Below are positions 17,350 to 27,738 of a stretch of 64,000 nucleotides of DNA, piece after piece. The notes beneath the pieces were generated by a model. It saw nothing but the letters and a program-made list of their open reading frames with translations. It was not told where the DNA came from and made no database searches. Made by a program: the position numbers and the translations under genes. Source of the DNA: Yersinia enterocolitica subsp. enterocolitica (GTDB lineage Bacteria > Pseudomonadota > Gammaproteobacteria > Enterobacterales > Enterobacteriaceae); the NCBI RefSeq assembly GCF_901472495.1, contig NZ_LR590469.1, positions 2,728,001-2,792,000 on the forward strand, read 5' to 3'. Each line of letters starts with the position of its first letter. Positions within the stretch are counted from its first letter, which is position 1.

Positions 17350-19686
17350 TTATTTTTTTTCAGCTTCAGCTGCCCACTCACGTAATACCTGAACATCATT
17401 ACGCCATTCTGATTTTAATTCATCGACCCAATCTTGTACGTTGTCCCACCATGCTGGCAGTGTCGGGGTTTGAATTTGCTGTGCAAGTTGCTGGATATGG
17501 CGCAAGCCAACGGAGCCGGCCGCCCCTTTAATTTTATGCGCTTCCTCCGTAATACCCTTTTGATCTCGCGCCGTCATGTTTGAATCCAATACCGCCAAAT
17601 AGCTCGGCATCATTTGTTCAAACATTTCCAGACTTTGATGAATTAATTGTGGACCAACCAAATCGATGTATTGTTCCAGCATGGCAGTATCAAGTAACGA
17701 TTCATGGGTTTGCATCACAATGTGTTCCTGTTTTTTAGCGGCAGAAGAAGGCTTATGATCCCAGAATTGCTTAATCATGGCCGTGAGCGCAGGAACTGAT
17801 AACGGCTTACTCAGCACATCATCCATCCCAGCATCTAAATATTCTTTTTTGTCTTTAAGCACGTTAGCCGTCAAGGCCACCAATGGCGGTAAGGATTGCT
17901 GCCCATAATCAGCCCTAATTTGGCGAGCGATATCCAACCCACTCATATCTGGCAATTGAATATCCAACAGCACTAAATCAAAATCATCAGGTTTGAACAT
18001 AGCCAGTGCATCATGGCCATTCATTGCCACCTCGACACTGTTGCCCAGTTTTTCCAACACCGAGCGCGCAACAATGACATTCAGCTCGATATCCTCCACC
18101 AGTAATATGTGAAGAGCTGGGAGCGGTGTATCGTCGCCTGATGGGGCGCTAGACGCGGCCTGCACGGCGGGTGCTTTAATGGTCAGGGTAAAGCATGAAC
18201 CGGCCCCTTGGACACTTTTCACCGTAATATCGCCGCCCATGCTCTGTGCCAGACGTTTAGACACCGCCAGCCCAATGCCGGTGCCGGTTGCCGGACGGCC
18301 GCCATTACTGTCTTTTACCTGATAATACATGGCGAAAATCTTGTCTTGCTCGTCTTCAGGGATCCCCATGCCGGAATCTTCCACTTCGAAAATCAAGCGG
18401 TCATTACTCTCACGGCGAACCCGCACCACAATTTCACCTTGCTGGGTAAACTTCACTGCGTTGCCGATTAAGTTCCATAAAATCTGACGCAAGCGGGTGC
18501 CATCGGTAATCACTTTCTCCGGCAATGGCAACTGCGGTTCCATAATGAACTTCAGCCCTTTCGGCTGCACCAACAGGCCAGAAAGGTTTTCCAAATCCGC
18601 CATAAAACCCGTAAAATCAATTGGTTGGTTATCCAACTGAACTTTACGTCGCTCCAACTTATCCATTTCAATGATATCGTTGAAGATATTGCCGAGAGTG
18701 ATAGCACTGACGTGAATGGTTTTCAGGTATTTCAGTTGTTCGCTGTCTAATTCGGTATCTAACAGGATACGGCTTAGGCCCACAATGCCATTAAGCGGCG
18801 TCCGCAGCTCATGGCTGATAGTTGAGATGAAAGTCGTCTTATCCCTACTGGCATTCTCCAGCGCATCCTGATAGCGCTTACGCTCAGTTATATCGCGCCC
18901 AAACCCCATCAACCCATGTCGTTTACCGACTCGGTCATAAAACGGCACTTTTCGCAATTCAAAACAGGCTTTACGCCCATCGGGATACACCAACCACTGC
19001 TCATAAGTCAGAGAAACGTTGTGACGGAAAACTTTCTCATCGGTTTCCATGACTTTTTCAGCGATGTCCGGCGCATAGACATCTTTAGGGGTCAAGCCGA
19101 CCAACTGTTTCTCACTTTTGCCGGTCAGTAGTTCCATCACCCGGTTACAGCCGGAGAACTCATTATCTTCGTTACGGTAATAAACCAAATCCGGTGAAGC
19201 ATCCAAAAAAGAGCGCAATAAGGCCGACTGTTGCCCTAATTCGACCTGTGCCTGCTCACGGTGGCCCATCTCTTCTTTCAGTTTGTCGACCACTTGCAGG
19301 TGAGCTTTCTCAGCTTTTTCACGTTCGACAATTTCCTGATTGAGTTGAGCAATATTTTCCGTCAGTTGCTTATTCAGCTCCAAATCGCGATAACGCATCA
19401 CTTCAAGCTTATCAACCAACCGGGATAAGCGCTGGCGCGACTCTTCCAGTTGCTCCACCACCACCGACAGGAAATACACCGCCCACGGGGTTATCAGCAA
19501 ACCAAAGAAAATAGAACGCACCAGATCGAGGGTTTCCACCGAGCCACTCAATACAAATGTCACCGCCATCTGAACCACCATGGCCAGTAACACCAGCACA
19601 GATGCCAGCAGCAGTGAGAAGCGAACCAGCCCTAACTTAACCATTAAATCAACGTAGTACTGGGCTAATACCCTGATTTGCTTCAT
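17350..19686 (-). CDS. arcB: Aerobic respiration control hybrid sensor kinase ArcB
   Basis: Inner-membrane tripartite kinase that senses quinone redox state and phosphorylates ArcA. The 778-residue protein has two N-terminal transmembrane helices (~24-45 and 55-77), a coiled-coil linker (~90-150), a PAS domain (~155-270), a kinase core with the phospho-His in ISHELRTPLNG (about residue 290), ATP-binding motifs (NLIGNAVKFT, GTGIGLAVSKRL), a receiver domain with Asp in LLDIQLPDMSG (~576) and a C-terminal HPt domain with His in EEAHKIKGAAG (~717). All phosphorelay residues are present and length matches E. coli (778). Confidence 0.98.
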   Translation of the reverse strand: MKQIRVLAQYYVDLMVKLGLVRFSLLLASVLVLLAMVVQMAVTFVLSGSVETLDLVRSIFFGLLITPWAVYFLSVVVEQLEESRQRLSRLVDKLEVMRYRDLELNKQLTENIAQLNQEIVEREKAEKAHLQVVDKLKEEMGHREQAQVELGQQSALLRSFLDASPDLVYYRNEDNEFSGCNRVMELLTGKSEKQLVGLTPKDVYAPDIAEKVMETDEKVFRHNVSLTYEQWLVYPDGRKACFELRKVPFYDRVGKRHGLMGFGRDITERKRYQDALENASRDKTTFISTISHELRTPLNGIVGLSRILLDTELDSEQLKYLKTIHVSAITLGNIFNDIIEMDKLERRKVQLDNQPIDFTGFMADLENLSGLLVQPKGLKFIMEPQLPLPEKVITDGTRLRQILWNLIGNAVKFTQQGEIVVRVRRESNDRLIFEVEDSGMGIPEDEQDKIFAMYYQVKDSNGGRPATGTGIGLAVSKRLAQSMGGDITVKSVQGAGSCFTLTIKAPAVQAASSAPSGDDTPLPALHILLVEDIELNVIVARSVLEKLGNSVEVAMNGHDALAMFKPDDFDLVLLDIQLPDMSGLDIARQIRADYGQQSLPPLVALTANVLKDKKEYLDAGMDDVLSKPLSVPALTAMIKQFWDHKPSSAAKKQEHIVMQTHESLLDTAMLEQYIDLVGPQLIHQSLEMFEQMMPSYLAVLDSNMTARDQKGITEEAHKIKGAAGSVGLRHIQQLAQQIQTPTLPAWWDNVQDWVDELKSEWRNDVQVLREWAAEAEKK

Positions 19687-19860
19687 AGCAACCCCTGTCT
19701 GTGTTTATCTGATAAATCATACCGTAAAACTACAAATAGATAAGCCAGGTTGCTCAGAAGTGTGGAAAAGATTGCAAATCACAATGAGAGATTGGGGGAA
19801 CAAACTGATTATCTGCCAATAAACAGTAGGCATAGCCAAAATAAGGTGGGGGGTCAAAAC

Positions 19861-19980
19861 TTACGGCGTAGCGAGCTACGCCAGACGGAGTGCGTACAGC
19901 GCGGAAAAACCGGAGCGTACACGCAGTACGTGAGGATTTTGAGCACTGCACAATCTCAGTATGGTGACGCGCAGTAGCCG
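19861..19980. repeat. ~120-bp interspersed repeat, copy B
   Basis: Second copy of the repeat seen at 3549-3674, in the same orientation relative to the window. It begins with a perfect palindrome GGCGTAGC-GA-GCTACGCC (19865-19882) and ends CGCGCAGTAGCCG directly before the yhcC stop. It occupies much of the 295-bp gap between yhcC and arcB, both on the minus strand. Confidence 0.75.
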
Positions 19981-19981
19981 G

Positions 19982-20884
19982 TCATAAAGCAGAGGCCTGC
20001 CCGCCATGGGCCAGCATATAATTATTCAACTCATTCATACCGGTCCAGCGATTTGCGCACCACAATGGCGCAAGTAGCGTTGGCCTGCGGGCGCTGGCAG
20101 AAATCCGGTGATAGACAATGTCAGCAGGAGTATGGCGGATCATTTCACCGGCGGTGAGCACATAATCTTCCAACGCCAGTTCCGACAAACGCCCCGCGCG
20201 CCATGCTTTGGCCATAATACTGCCCTCGACGATATGCAGTGGATGCAGTTTTATCCCATCAACACCAGTGACCACCACTTTCTCCAGTGTTTCCATGCAC
20301 TGCGCCTGCTCCTCACCGGGTAGGCCGACAATCAAATGACAGCACACTTTCAGCCCTCGGGCACGGGCGCGACGGGCTGTTTGTTGGTAGCAGGCAAAAT
20401 CATGACCACGGTTAATACGTTTGAGTGTTTTATCATTGGCGGTCTGTAACCCCAGCTCTAGCCAAACTTCATAACCTTGCTGGTGATAGCCACTTAATAA
20501 ATCCAATACCGCGTCCGGCACACAATCGGGCCGGGTTCCCACACACAAGCCGACAATATCAGCTTCAGCCAAAGCTTGCTCATACATCACCGCCAGCGCA
20601 TTGACCTCTGCATAAGTACTGGTATAGGCCTGGAAGTAAGCCAGGTAGCGTTTTGCCCGATTGGCTTTTTTAGCTTGCTCCGCCAATTGCTGCGCAATGC
20701 CCTGTTGCTGCATTTGTTCATCAGCAAATGAAGCCACATTACAAAAAGTGCAGCCACCACGGCCAAGGGTTCCGTCACGATTAGGACAGCTAAACCCGCC
20801 GTGTAGCGTCAGTTTATGAATTTTTTCACCATAGCGGCGCTGTAAATCCGCACCAAACATATTGACTAATTGCTGCAACTGCAT
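19982..20884 (-). CDS. yhcC: Radical SAM protein YhcC
   Basis: 300-residue radical-SAM protein of the YhcC/TIGR01212 family. The N-terminus carries the iron-sulfur Cys cluster in GGFSCPNRDGTLGRGGCTFCNVASF (about residues 25-45, first and last parts of the motif), then SAM-binding segments (CVGTRPDC, WLELGLQTANDKTL). Function unknown; iron-sulfur and SAM binding are inferred from motifs. I used Met at 20884, where E. coli YhcC begins MQLQ, rather than 20905. Conserved neighbour of gltB (divergent) and arcB. Confidence 0.92.
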   Translation of the reverse strand: MQLQQLVNMFGADLQRRYGEKIHKLTLHGGFSCPNRDGTLGRGGCTFCNVASFADEQMQQQGIAQQLAEQAKKANRAKRYLAYFQAYTSTYAEVNALAVMYEQALAEADIVGLCVGTRPDCVPDAVLDLLSGYHQQGYEVWLELGLQTANDKTLKRINRGHDFACYQQTARRARARGLKVCCHLIVGLPGEEQAQCMETLEKVVVTGVDGIKLHPLHIVEGSIMAKAWRAGRLSELALEDYVLTAGEMIRHTPADIVYHRISASARRPTLLAPLWCANRWTGMNELNNYMLAHGGQASAL

Positions 20885-21181
20885 AATCTTGGCACTGCCT
20901 GTCAAAAAAGAGCTTTAGGCTACCCGCTAGCGATATAATTCGCGATGACAGAGATCAACTCCCAAGCCCTTGGGTGCAGCTGCGCATAACCATTCATTAT
21001 AAATGCAAATAAAATCACTTGACCGATGATTAAATTTTCTTATTTCCGCTCTGTTCTGAATGCTTCTATTACAATTCAGTGAAAAATAGTGTTAAACACC
21101 AGAAAATACATACAATGCGGAATATTACTCTACAATCCCCGCCAGCACTAGCATGGTGCAGAGATTTGTCGATTGCACTAT

Positions 21182-21197
21182 AGTGAGACAGCTCACA
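21182..21197. promoter_or_regulatory. Candidate CRP site upstream of gltB
   Basis: AGTGA-GACAGC-TCACA, one mismatch from the TGTGA-N6-TCACA consensus, about 385 bp before the gltB start codon. CRP effects on gltBD are known in E. coli; direct action here is inferred. Confidence 0.5.
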
Positions 21198-21357
21198 CTT
21201 TAGCACCAATCTCATGAAGCATCGCAGCATGAAAAAATGCCAATAAATTCATATTTTTCATTGTTATAAACCTCTTTATTACCTTAAAGATAGTTCTTAA
21301 GCCTATATTTGACCTGAGTATTCTTTCTCGCTAAGTTGGAAGTCCGCTGGAAGCTTT

Positions 21358-21448
21358 CTAGACGGGCAAACGTCTAGTCATAATTATGCAGTAATTTAAG
21401 ACTCCCTCTTAAAACAAGTCTTATACCACTTGTGAGAACCGTCACAAG
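21358..21448 (+). promoter_or_regulatory. Three consecutive stem-loops in the gltB leader
   Basis: CTAGACG/CGTCTAG (21358-21364 with 21371-21377), TAAGACT/AGTCTTA (21397-21403 with 21417-21423) and CTTGTGA/TCACAAG (21429-21435 with 21442-21448). Each stem is a perfect 7 bp. None is followed by a T-run, so they are not plain terminators. They may stabilise the leader or bind a regulator. Confidence 0.5.
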
Positions 21449-21581
21449 AGGCCATTGCCGGAGGGCGGAAAAGCAGATTTGCCGCGAAATACGCGCCTGT
21501 CAGCCCAGCCCGCCTGATGTCGAGATGGCCTTCTGGAGTCGGTTTGTGAGAGTCTCGCAGAGCCTGGGGAGGTTCACTGAT

Positions 21582-24500
21582 ATGTTGTACGATAAATCCC
21601 TTGAGAGGGACAACTGTGGTTTCGGCCTAATCGCCCACATAGAAGGCGAACCTAGCCATAAGGTCGTGCGTACCGCAATACACGCACTGGCCCGCATGCA
21701 ACACCGTGGCGCGATACTTGCTGATGGCAAAACCGGCGACGGCTGTGGCCTGCTATTACAAAAACCGGATCGTTTTTTCCGGATGGTCGCAGAAGAACGC
21801 GGATGGCGTTTGGCCAAAAACTATGCCGTCGGCATGATGTTTCTCAGTCAGGACGAAGAACTCGCCAAGGCAAGCCGCCGCATTGTAGAAGAAGAATTGC
21901 AAAACGAAACGCTGTCGATTATCGGCTGGCGTGAAGTGCCGACCAACCCAGATGTTCTTGGTGAAATCGCCCTCTCCTCCCTGCCTCGGATTGAACAAAT
22001 TTTTGTGAACGCCCCTGCGGGCTGGCGTCCACGTGATATGGAACGTCGCCTGTTTGTGGCACGTCGCCGTATTGAGAAACGCATTGCAAACGACAAAGAT
22101 TTCTACGTGTGTAGTTTCTCAAACCTGGTCACGATCTATAAAGGCTTATGTATGCCTGCGGATCTGCCGCGTTTTTATCTTGATTTGGCTGATCTGCGCA
22201 TGGAATCGGCTATCTGCCTGTTCCATCAGCGCTTCTCAACCAACACCGTGCCACGCTGGCCACTGGCTCAGCCATTCCGCTATCTGGCGCACAATGGCGA
22301 AATCAACACTATCGCCGGTAACCGCCAATGGGCGCGGGCACGCGCTTACAAATTCAAAACGCCATTAATCCCCGATTTGCAGGATGCGGCCCCTTTCGTC
22401 AATGAGACCGGCTCGGACTCCAGTTCACTGGATAACATGCTGGAGTTGTTCCTCAGCGGCGGGATGGACTTGATTCGTGCTATGCGCCTGTTAGTGCCAC
22501 CGGCCTGGCAGAACAACCCGGATATGGATACTGACCTGCGCGCCTTCTTTGACTTCAACTCCATGCATATGGAGCCTTGGGATGGCCCGGCCGGGATTGT
22601 GATGTCAGATGGCCGCTATGCTGCCTGTAACCTTGACCGTAATGGCCTGCGCCCTGCGCGCTATGTCATCACCAAAGATAAACTCATCACCTGCGCTTCT
22701 GAAGTCGGTATCTGGGATTACCAGCCCGATGAAGTGGTGGAGAAAGGCCGTGTTGGCCCCGGCGAACTGATGGTTATCGACACCCGCAGCGGCAAGATCT
22801 TGCATTCCGCCGAAACAGATAACGATCTGAAAAGCCGCCATCCGTATAAAGAGTGGATGGAGAAGAACGTTAAGCGCCTGGTGCCGTTTGAAGATCTGCC
22901 AGAAGATCAGGTAGGTAGCCGCCAGTTAGATGACTCACAGCTCGAAACCTATCAAAAGCAATTCGGTTACAGCAGCGAAGAGCTGGATCAAGTCATCCGC
23001 GTGCTGGGTGAAATTGGTCAGGAAGCGACAGGTTCAATGGGTGATGACACCCCATTTGCCGTGCTTTCCAGCGGCCCGCGTATTATTTACGATTACTTCC
23101 GCCAGCAATTTGCGCAGGTCACTAACCCGCCAATCGATCCGCTGCGTGAAGCACACGTGATGTCGCTGGCGACCAGTATTGGCCGTGAAATGAACGTGTT
23201 CTGCGAAGCTGAAGGTCAGGCGCACCGTCTGAGCTTTAAATCACCGATCTTGCTGTTCTCTGACTTCCAGCAGTTAACCACGTTGGAAGGCGAACACTAC
23301 CGCGCTGATCGGCTGGATCTAACCTTTGCCCCCGCAGAAACTGATCTGGAACAAGCGGTTTTGGCCTTGTGCGAAGAGGCTGAGCGCAAAGTGCGTGATG
23401 GTGCCGTAATGCTGGTGCTATCAGACCGTGCCATTGCACCTAACCGCTTGCCGGTTCCGGCTCCTATGGCAGTGGGTGCTATCCAGACTCGCCTGGTAGA
23501 AAAAAACCTGCGTTGCGATGCCAACATTATTGTTGAAACCGCCAGCGCCCGCGACCCACATCACTTCGCGGTATTGCTCGGTTTTGGTGCTACTGCGATT
23601 TACCCTTATTTAGCTTATGAATCACTGGCTAAATTGGTTGATACCCAAGCTATTGATAAGAAGTATCGCGATGTGATGCTGAACTATCGTAACGGTATCA
23701 ATAAAGGGCTGTACAAAATCATGTCCAAAATGGGCATTTCAACCGTGGCATCATACCGTTGCGCCAAACTGTTTGAAGCCGTTGGCCTGCATCGTGACCT
23801 GACCAACCTGTGTTTCCAGGGCGTGGTTAGCCGCATCGGCGGAGCCAGTTTCAGTGATTTCCAACAGGATTTACAGAATCTGTCCAAACGTGCCTGGCTG
23901 AAACGCAAGCCACTGGATCAGGGCGGATTACTGAAGTTTGTCCACAACGGCGAATACCATGCGTATAACCCGGATGTGGTCAGCACCTTACAAACTGCGG
24001 TGCACAGCGGCGAATACAGTGATTATCAGATTTACGCCAAACTGGTGAATGAGCGCCCGATCGCCACATTGCGCGATCTGCTGGCCATCAAACCGCAAGG
24101 CACCCCGATCCCAGTGGATCAGGTTGAACCGGCTGAATCTTTGTTTAAGCGCTTTGATACTGCCGCCATGTCTATCGGCGCACTCAGCCCGGAAGCCCAT
24201 GAATCATTAGCCATCGCTATGAATAGCCTCGGCGGGTTCTCCAACTCCGGTGAGGGCGGCGAAGACCCCGCGCGTTACGGCACCAATAAGGTGTCCCGTA
24301 TCAAGCAGGTAGCATCAGGCCGTTTCGGTGTCACACCGGCGTATTTGGTGAATGCTGATGTTATCCAAATCAAAGTAGCGCAAGGTGCAAAACCGGGTGA
24401 AGGCGGCCAATTACCGGGTGATAAAGTCACGCCGTATATCGCCAAACTGCGTTATTCCGTGCCAGGTGTGACCTTGATTTCCCCACCACCGCACCATGAT

Positions 24501-26042
24501 ATTTATTCAATCGAAGACTTGGCACAGCTGATTTTCGACTTGAAACAGGTCAACCCGAAAGCAATGATTTCGGTGAAACTGGTTTCTGAACCCGGTGTTG
24601 GCACCATTGCCACCGGTGTGGCAAAAGCCTATGCCGACCTGATTACTATTGCAGGATACGACGGTGGTACCGGTGCCAGTCCGCTGTCCTCAGTGAAATA
24701 TGCGGGTTGCCCGTGGGAACTGGGGCTGGTGGAAACCCAACAGGCACTGGTTGCCAACGGCCTGCGCCATAAAATCCGCCTGCAAGTGGATGGTGGTCTG
24801 AAAACTGGCGTTGATATTGTTAAAGCGGCGATTCTGGGGGCAGAAAGCTTCGGTTTCGGTACTGGCCCTATGGTGGCGCTGGGTTGTAAATACTTACGTA
24901 TTTGCCACCTGAATAACTGCGCAACAGGTGTAGCGACCCAAGATGAGAAATTGCGACGCGACCATTATCACGGCTTGCCTGAACGTGTGGTGAACTACTT
25001 CCAGTTTATTGCCCGTGAAACCCGTGAAATCATGGCTGAGCTGGGTGTGAGCCAACTGGTTGATTTGATTGGCCGTACCGACATGCTGTTGGAACTTGAT
25101 GGCATCTCAGCCAAACAAAACAAACTGGATCTGTCGCCAATGCTGAAAACAGCAACGCCACATCCAGGCAAAGCGCTGTATTGCACCGAAAATAATCCAC
25201 CGTTCGATAAAGGCTTATTGAACAAAGAGTTGTTGGCGCAAGCCGAGCCGTATATTGAAGCTAAACAGAGCAAGACGTTTTACTTTGATATCCGCAACAC
25301 CGACCGTTCCGTGGGTGCCGCGTTATCCGGCGCGATTGCCACCAAGCATGGCGACCAGGGGCTGGCAACCGATCCTATCAAAGCCTACTTCTCCGGTACT
25401 GCCGGTCAGAGCTTTGGGGTGTGGAATGCCGGTGGCGTTGAGCTGACCCTAACAGGCGATGCCAATGACTATGTCGGTAAAGGCATGGCCGGTGGCCGCA
25501 TTGCGGTGCGCCCTCCAGTCGGTTCCAATTTCCGCAGCCACGAAGCCAGCATTGTCGGCAACACTTGCCTATATGGTGCCACTGGCGGCAAGTTGTTCGC
25601 TGCTGGTCGTGCCGGTGAGCGTTTCGCGGTACGTAACTCCGGGGCGATTACCGTCGTGGAAGGTATCGGCGATAACGGTTGTGAATATATGACGGGTGGG
25701 ATTGTTTGCGTGCTGGGGCGTACCGGGATCAACTTCGGTGCAGGTATGACCGGTGGTTTCGCTTATGTCCTTGATGAAGATGGTGAATTCCGTAAACGTG
25801 TTAACCCTGAGCTGGTTGAAGTTCTGGATGTTGATCAATTGGCAATCCATGAAGAGCATCTGCGCGGCCTGATCACTGAGCATGTGCAGTTGACGGGTTC
25901 TAGCCGTGGTGAAGAAATTCTGGCTAACTGGCCGGAATGGGTGACCAAGTTTGCTTTGGTTAAACCGAAATCCAGCGATGTGAAAGCACTGTTGGGCCAC
26001 CGTAGCCGTTCCGCAGCTGAGCTGCGGGTTCAAGCGCAGTAA
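21582..26042 (+). CDS. gltB: Glutamate synthase (NADPH) large subunit GltB
   Basis: Converts glutamine and 2-oxoglutarate to two glutamates with GltD. From the ATG at 21582 the product is 1486 residues, matching the family. Propeptide MLYDKSLERDN is followed by the catalytic Cys-12 (DNCGFGLIAH) of the class II glutamine amidotransferase domain (~12-430). Then come the central domain, the FMN-binding synthase domain (~830-1200, with GEGGEDPARYG and the 3Fe-4S Cys cluster CKYLRICHLNNC) and the C-terminal GXGXG beta-helix domain (~1240-1470). An upstream in-frame extension to 21432 has no counterpart in the family. Nine bases separate it from gltD. Confidence 0.98.
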   Translation: MLYDKSLERDNCGFGLIAHIEGEPSHKVVRTAIHALARMQHRGAILADGKTGDGCGLLLQKPDRFFRMVAEERGWRLAKNYAVGMMFLSQDEELAKASRRIVEEELQNETLSIIGWREVPTNPDVLGEIALSSLPRIEQIFVNAPAGWRPRDMERRLFVARRRIEKRIANDKDFYVCSFSNLVTIYKGLCMPADLPRFYLDLADLRMESAICLFHQRFSTNTVPRWPLAQPFRYLAHNGEINTIAGNRQWARARAYKFKTPLIPDLQDAAPFVNETGSDSSSLDNMLELFLSGGMDLIRAMRLLVPPAWQNNPDMDTDLRAFFDFNSMHMEPWDGPAGIVMSDGRYAACNLDRNGLRPARYVITKDKLITCASEVGIWDYQPDEVVEKGRVGPGELMVIDTRSGKILHSAETDNDLKSRHPYKEWMEKNVKRLVPFEDLPEDQVGSRQLDDSQLETYQKQFGYSSEELDQVIRVLGEIGQEATGSMGDDTPFAVLSSGPRIIYDYFRQQFAQVTNPPIDPLREAHVMSLATSIGREMNVFCEAEGQAHRLSFKSPILLFSDFQQLTTLEGEHYRADRLDLTFAPAETDLEQAVLALCEEAERKVRDGAVMLVLSDRAIAPNRLPVPAPMAVGAIQTRLVEKNLRCDANIIVETASARDPHHFAVLLGFGATAIYPYLAYESLAKLVDTQAIDKKYRDVMLNYRNGINKGLYKIMSKMGISTVASYRCAKLFEAVGLHRDLTNLCFQGVVSRIGGASFSDFQQDLQNLSKRAWLKRKPLDQGGLLKFVHNGEYHAYNPDVVSTLQTAVHSGEYSDYQIYAKLVNERPIATLRDLLAIKPQGTPIPVDQVEPAESLFKRFDTAAMSIGALSPEAHESLAIAMNSLGGFSNSGEGGEDPARYGTNKVSRIKQVASGRFGVTPAYLVNADVIQIKVAQGAKPGEGGQLPGDKVTPYIAKLRYSVPGVTLISPPPHHDIYSIEDLAQLIFDLKQVNPKAMISVKLVSEPGVGTIATGVAKAYADLITIAGYDGGTGASPLSSVKYAGCPWELGLVETQQALVANGLRHKIRLQVDGGLKTGVDIVKAAILGAESFGFGTGPMVALGCKYLRICHLNNCATGVATQDEKLRRDHYHGLPERVVNYFQFIARETREIMAELGVSQLVDLIGRTDMLLELDGISAKQNKLDLSPMLKTATPHPGKALYCTENNPPFDKGLLNKELLAQAEPYIEAKQSKTFYFDIRNTDRSVGAALSGAIATKHGDQGLATDPIKAYFSGTAGQSFGVWNAGGVELTLTGDANDYVGKGMAGGRIAVRPPVGSNFRSHEASIVGNTCLYGATGGKLFAAGRAGERFAVRNSGAITVVEGIGDNGCEYMTGGIVCVLGRTGINFGAGMTGGFAYVLDEDGEFRKRVNPELVEVLDVDQLAIHEEHLRGLITEHVQLTGSSRGEEILANWPEWVTKFALVKPKSSDVKALLGHRSRSAAELRVQAQ

Positions 26043-26051
26043 GGGGTTGAA

Positions 26052-27470
26052 ATGAGTCAGAATGTTTATCAGTTTATCGACCTACAGCGCGTAGATCCGC
26101 CGAAAAAGCCGCTGAAGATCCGTAAAATTGAATTTGTTGAGATTTACGAGCCATTCTCGGAAACACAGGCTAAAGCCCAGGCAGACCGCTGTTTGTCGTG
26201 CGGTAACCCCTATTGCGAATGGAAATGCCCGGTGCATAACTACATCCCTAACTGGCTGAAACTGGCCAACGAAGGGCGAATTATGGAAGCTGCGGATCTT
26301 GCTCATCAAACCAATAGCTTGCCAGAAGTGTGTGGCCGCGTATGCCCGCAAGACCGCTTGTGTGAAGGGTCTTGTACCCTGAATGACGAGTTCGGCGCGG
26401 TGACCATCGGTAACATCGAGCGCTATATCAGTGACAAAGCCATTGAGATGGGCTGGAAACCTGATATGTCTCATGTTCACCCGACTGGTAAACGTGTGGC
26501 GGTGATTGGCGCTGGCCCTGCCGGGCTGGCCTGTGCCGATGTACTGGCGCGTAACGGTGTACAAGCGGTAGTGTTTGACCGTCATCCAGAGATTGGCGGT
26601 TTGCTAACCTTTGGTATTCCGGCCTTTAAGCTGGAAAAAGAAGTGATGATTAAGCGCCGCAAAATCTTTTCCGAGATGGGGATTGAATTCCAATTGAATA
26701 CCGAAGTCGGCAAAGACATCACTATGGATGTGCTGTTGCAAGAGTATGACGCAGTATTCCTCGGTGTGGGTACTTACCAATCCATGCGTGGTGGCCTGGA
26801 AAACGAAGATGCATCTGGAGTATATGATGCGCTGCCATTCCTGATCGCCAATACCAAGCAGCTGATGGGTTACGACGCTGCACCTCACGAGCCTTATATC
26901 AATATGCAAGGTAAACGTGTCGTGGTGCTGGGTGGTGGTGATACTGCGATGGACTGTGTACGTTCTTCCATTCGCCAAGGGGCAACTGACGTAGTTTGTG
27001 CCTATCGCCGTGATGAAGCCAACATGCCGGGTTCCAAGCGGGAAGTGAAAAACGCACGTGAGGAAGGGGTTGAATTTAAATTCAACCTGCAACCTTTGAG
27101 CATCGAAGTGAACAGTAACGGCAAAGTCTGTGGTGTGAAGATGGTTCGAACCCAACTGGGTGCGCCAGATGCACAGGGGCGTCGCATGGCTGAGCAGATC
27201 CCAGGCTCAGAACATGTTCTGCCAGCAGATGCTGTGGTTATGGCGTTTGGCTTCCGCCCGCACAGCATGGAATGGTTGGCCGCTCATGACGTAGCATTGG
27301 ATAAACAAGGCCGTGTTGTGGCACCAGAGCGCACTGATAATGCTTTCCAGACCAGCAACCCAAAAATCTTTGCCGGTGGTGATATAGTTCGTGGCTCTGA
27401 TTTAGTCGTGACCGCCATTGCTGAAGGCCGCAAAGCAGCAGAAGGTATTATGAATTATTTGGAAGTCTGA
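26052..27470 (+). CDS. gltD: Glutamate synthase (NADPH) small subunit GltD
   Basis: Passes electrons from NADPH through FAD and 4Fe-4S clusters to GltB. The 472-residue protein has N-terminal Cys clusters (CLSCGNPYCEWKCPVH and CGRVCPQDRLCEGSC, about residues 47-110), an FAD-binding GAGPAGLACADVLARNG (~152-168) and an NADPH-binding GGGDTAMDCVRSSIRQGA (~296-313). Operon with gltB; a strong terminator follows at 27508-27530. E. coli gltF has no counterpart here. Confidence 0.98.
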   Translation: MSQNVYQFIDLQRVDPPKKPLKIRKIEFVEIYEPFSETQAKAQADRCLSCGNPYCEWKCPVHNYIPNWLKLANEGRIMEAADLAHQTNSLPEVCGRVCPQDRLCEGSCTLNDEFGAVTIGNIERYISDKAIEMGWKPDMSHVHPTGKRVAVIGAGPAGLACADVLARNGVQAVVFDRHPEIGGLLTFGIPAFKLEKEVMIKRRKIFSEMGIEFQLNTEVGKDITMDVLLQEYDAVFLGVGTYQSMRGGLENEDASGVYDALPFLIANTKQLMGYDAAPHEPYINMQGKRVVVLGGGDTAMDCVRSSIRQGATDVVCAYRRDEANMPGSKREVKNAREEGVEFKFNLQPLSIEVNSNGKVCGVKMVRTQLGAPDAQGRRMAEQIPGSEHVLPADAVVMAFGFRPHSMEWLAAHDVALDKQGRVVAPERTDNAFQTSNPKIFAGGDIVRGSDLVVTAIAEGRKAAEGIMNYLEV

Positions 27471-27507
27471 TACCAAAAATCCTGTCATATACATCTAAAA
27501 ACATCAG

Positions 27508-27530
27508 GGGCTGGTTATCCAGCCCTTTTT
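27508..27530 (+). terminator. gltBD terminator
   Basis: GGGCTGG-TTAT-CCAGCCC followed by TTTTT; perfect 7-bp stem directly after gltD. Confidence 0.9.
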
Positions 27531-27738
27531 ATTGTGTTTTTTTCGCGCGCAACGTCATTCACTCAAGATTTTGTAACAATCTCAGCCCGCCTTATTTGCA
27601 GCATTTTGACCATGAAGCGCTATAGTAAGGGCCGAGTTTAGATTTATTTATACTTTATGGGCCAACACTTCCCGGCCCGACACAGCTATTTTCTTATACA
27701 CATTGTTACGCCTTGTTTTAAAGAAAGGATCATCTGTT

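Larger units (their letters stand above)
20885..21581 (+). promoter_or_regulatory. Long gltB upstream region
   Basis: 697 bp between divergent yhcC and gltB with no supportable gene. It holds a near-consensus CRP site (21182-21197) and, closer to gltB, three consecutive perfect 7-bp stem-loops (21358-21448), so the gltB mRNA probably has a long structured leader. The chosen gltB start has GGGGAGG 8 bases upstream. The AT-rich stretch around 21000-21340 is the likely promoter and activator-binding (Lrp-type) region, but I could not pin the promoter boxes. Confidence 0.6.

Noticed and set aside
21432..21581. 50-residue N-terminal extension of GltB
   Set aside because: Homologues with the catalytic Cys propeptide begin near MLYDKSLERDN; the extension has no RBS and lies in the structured leader.
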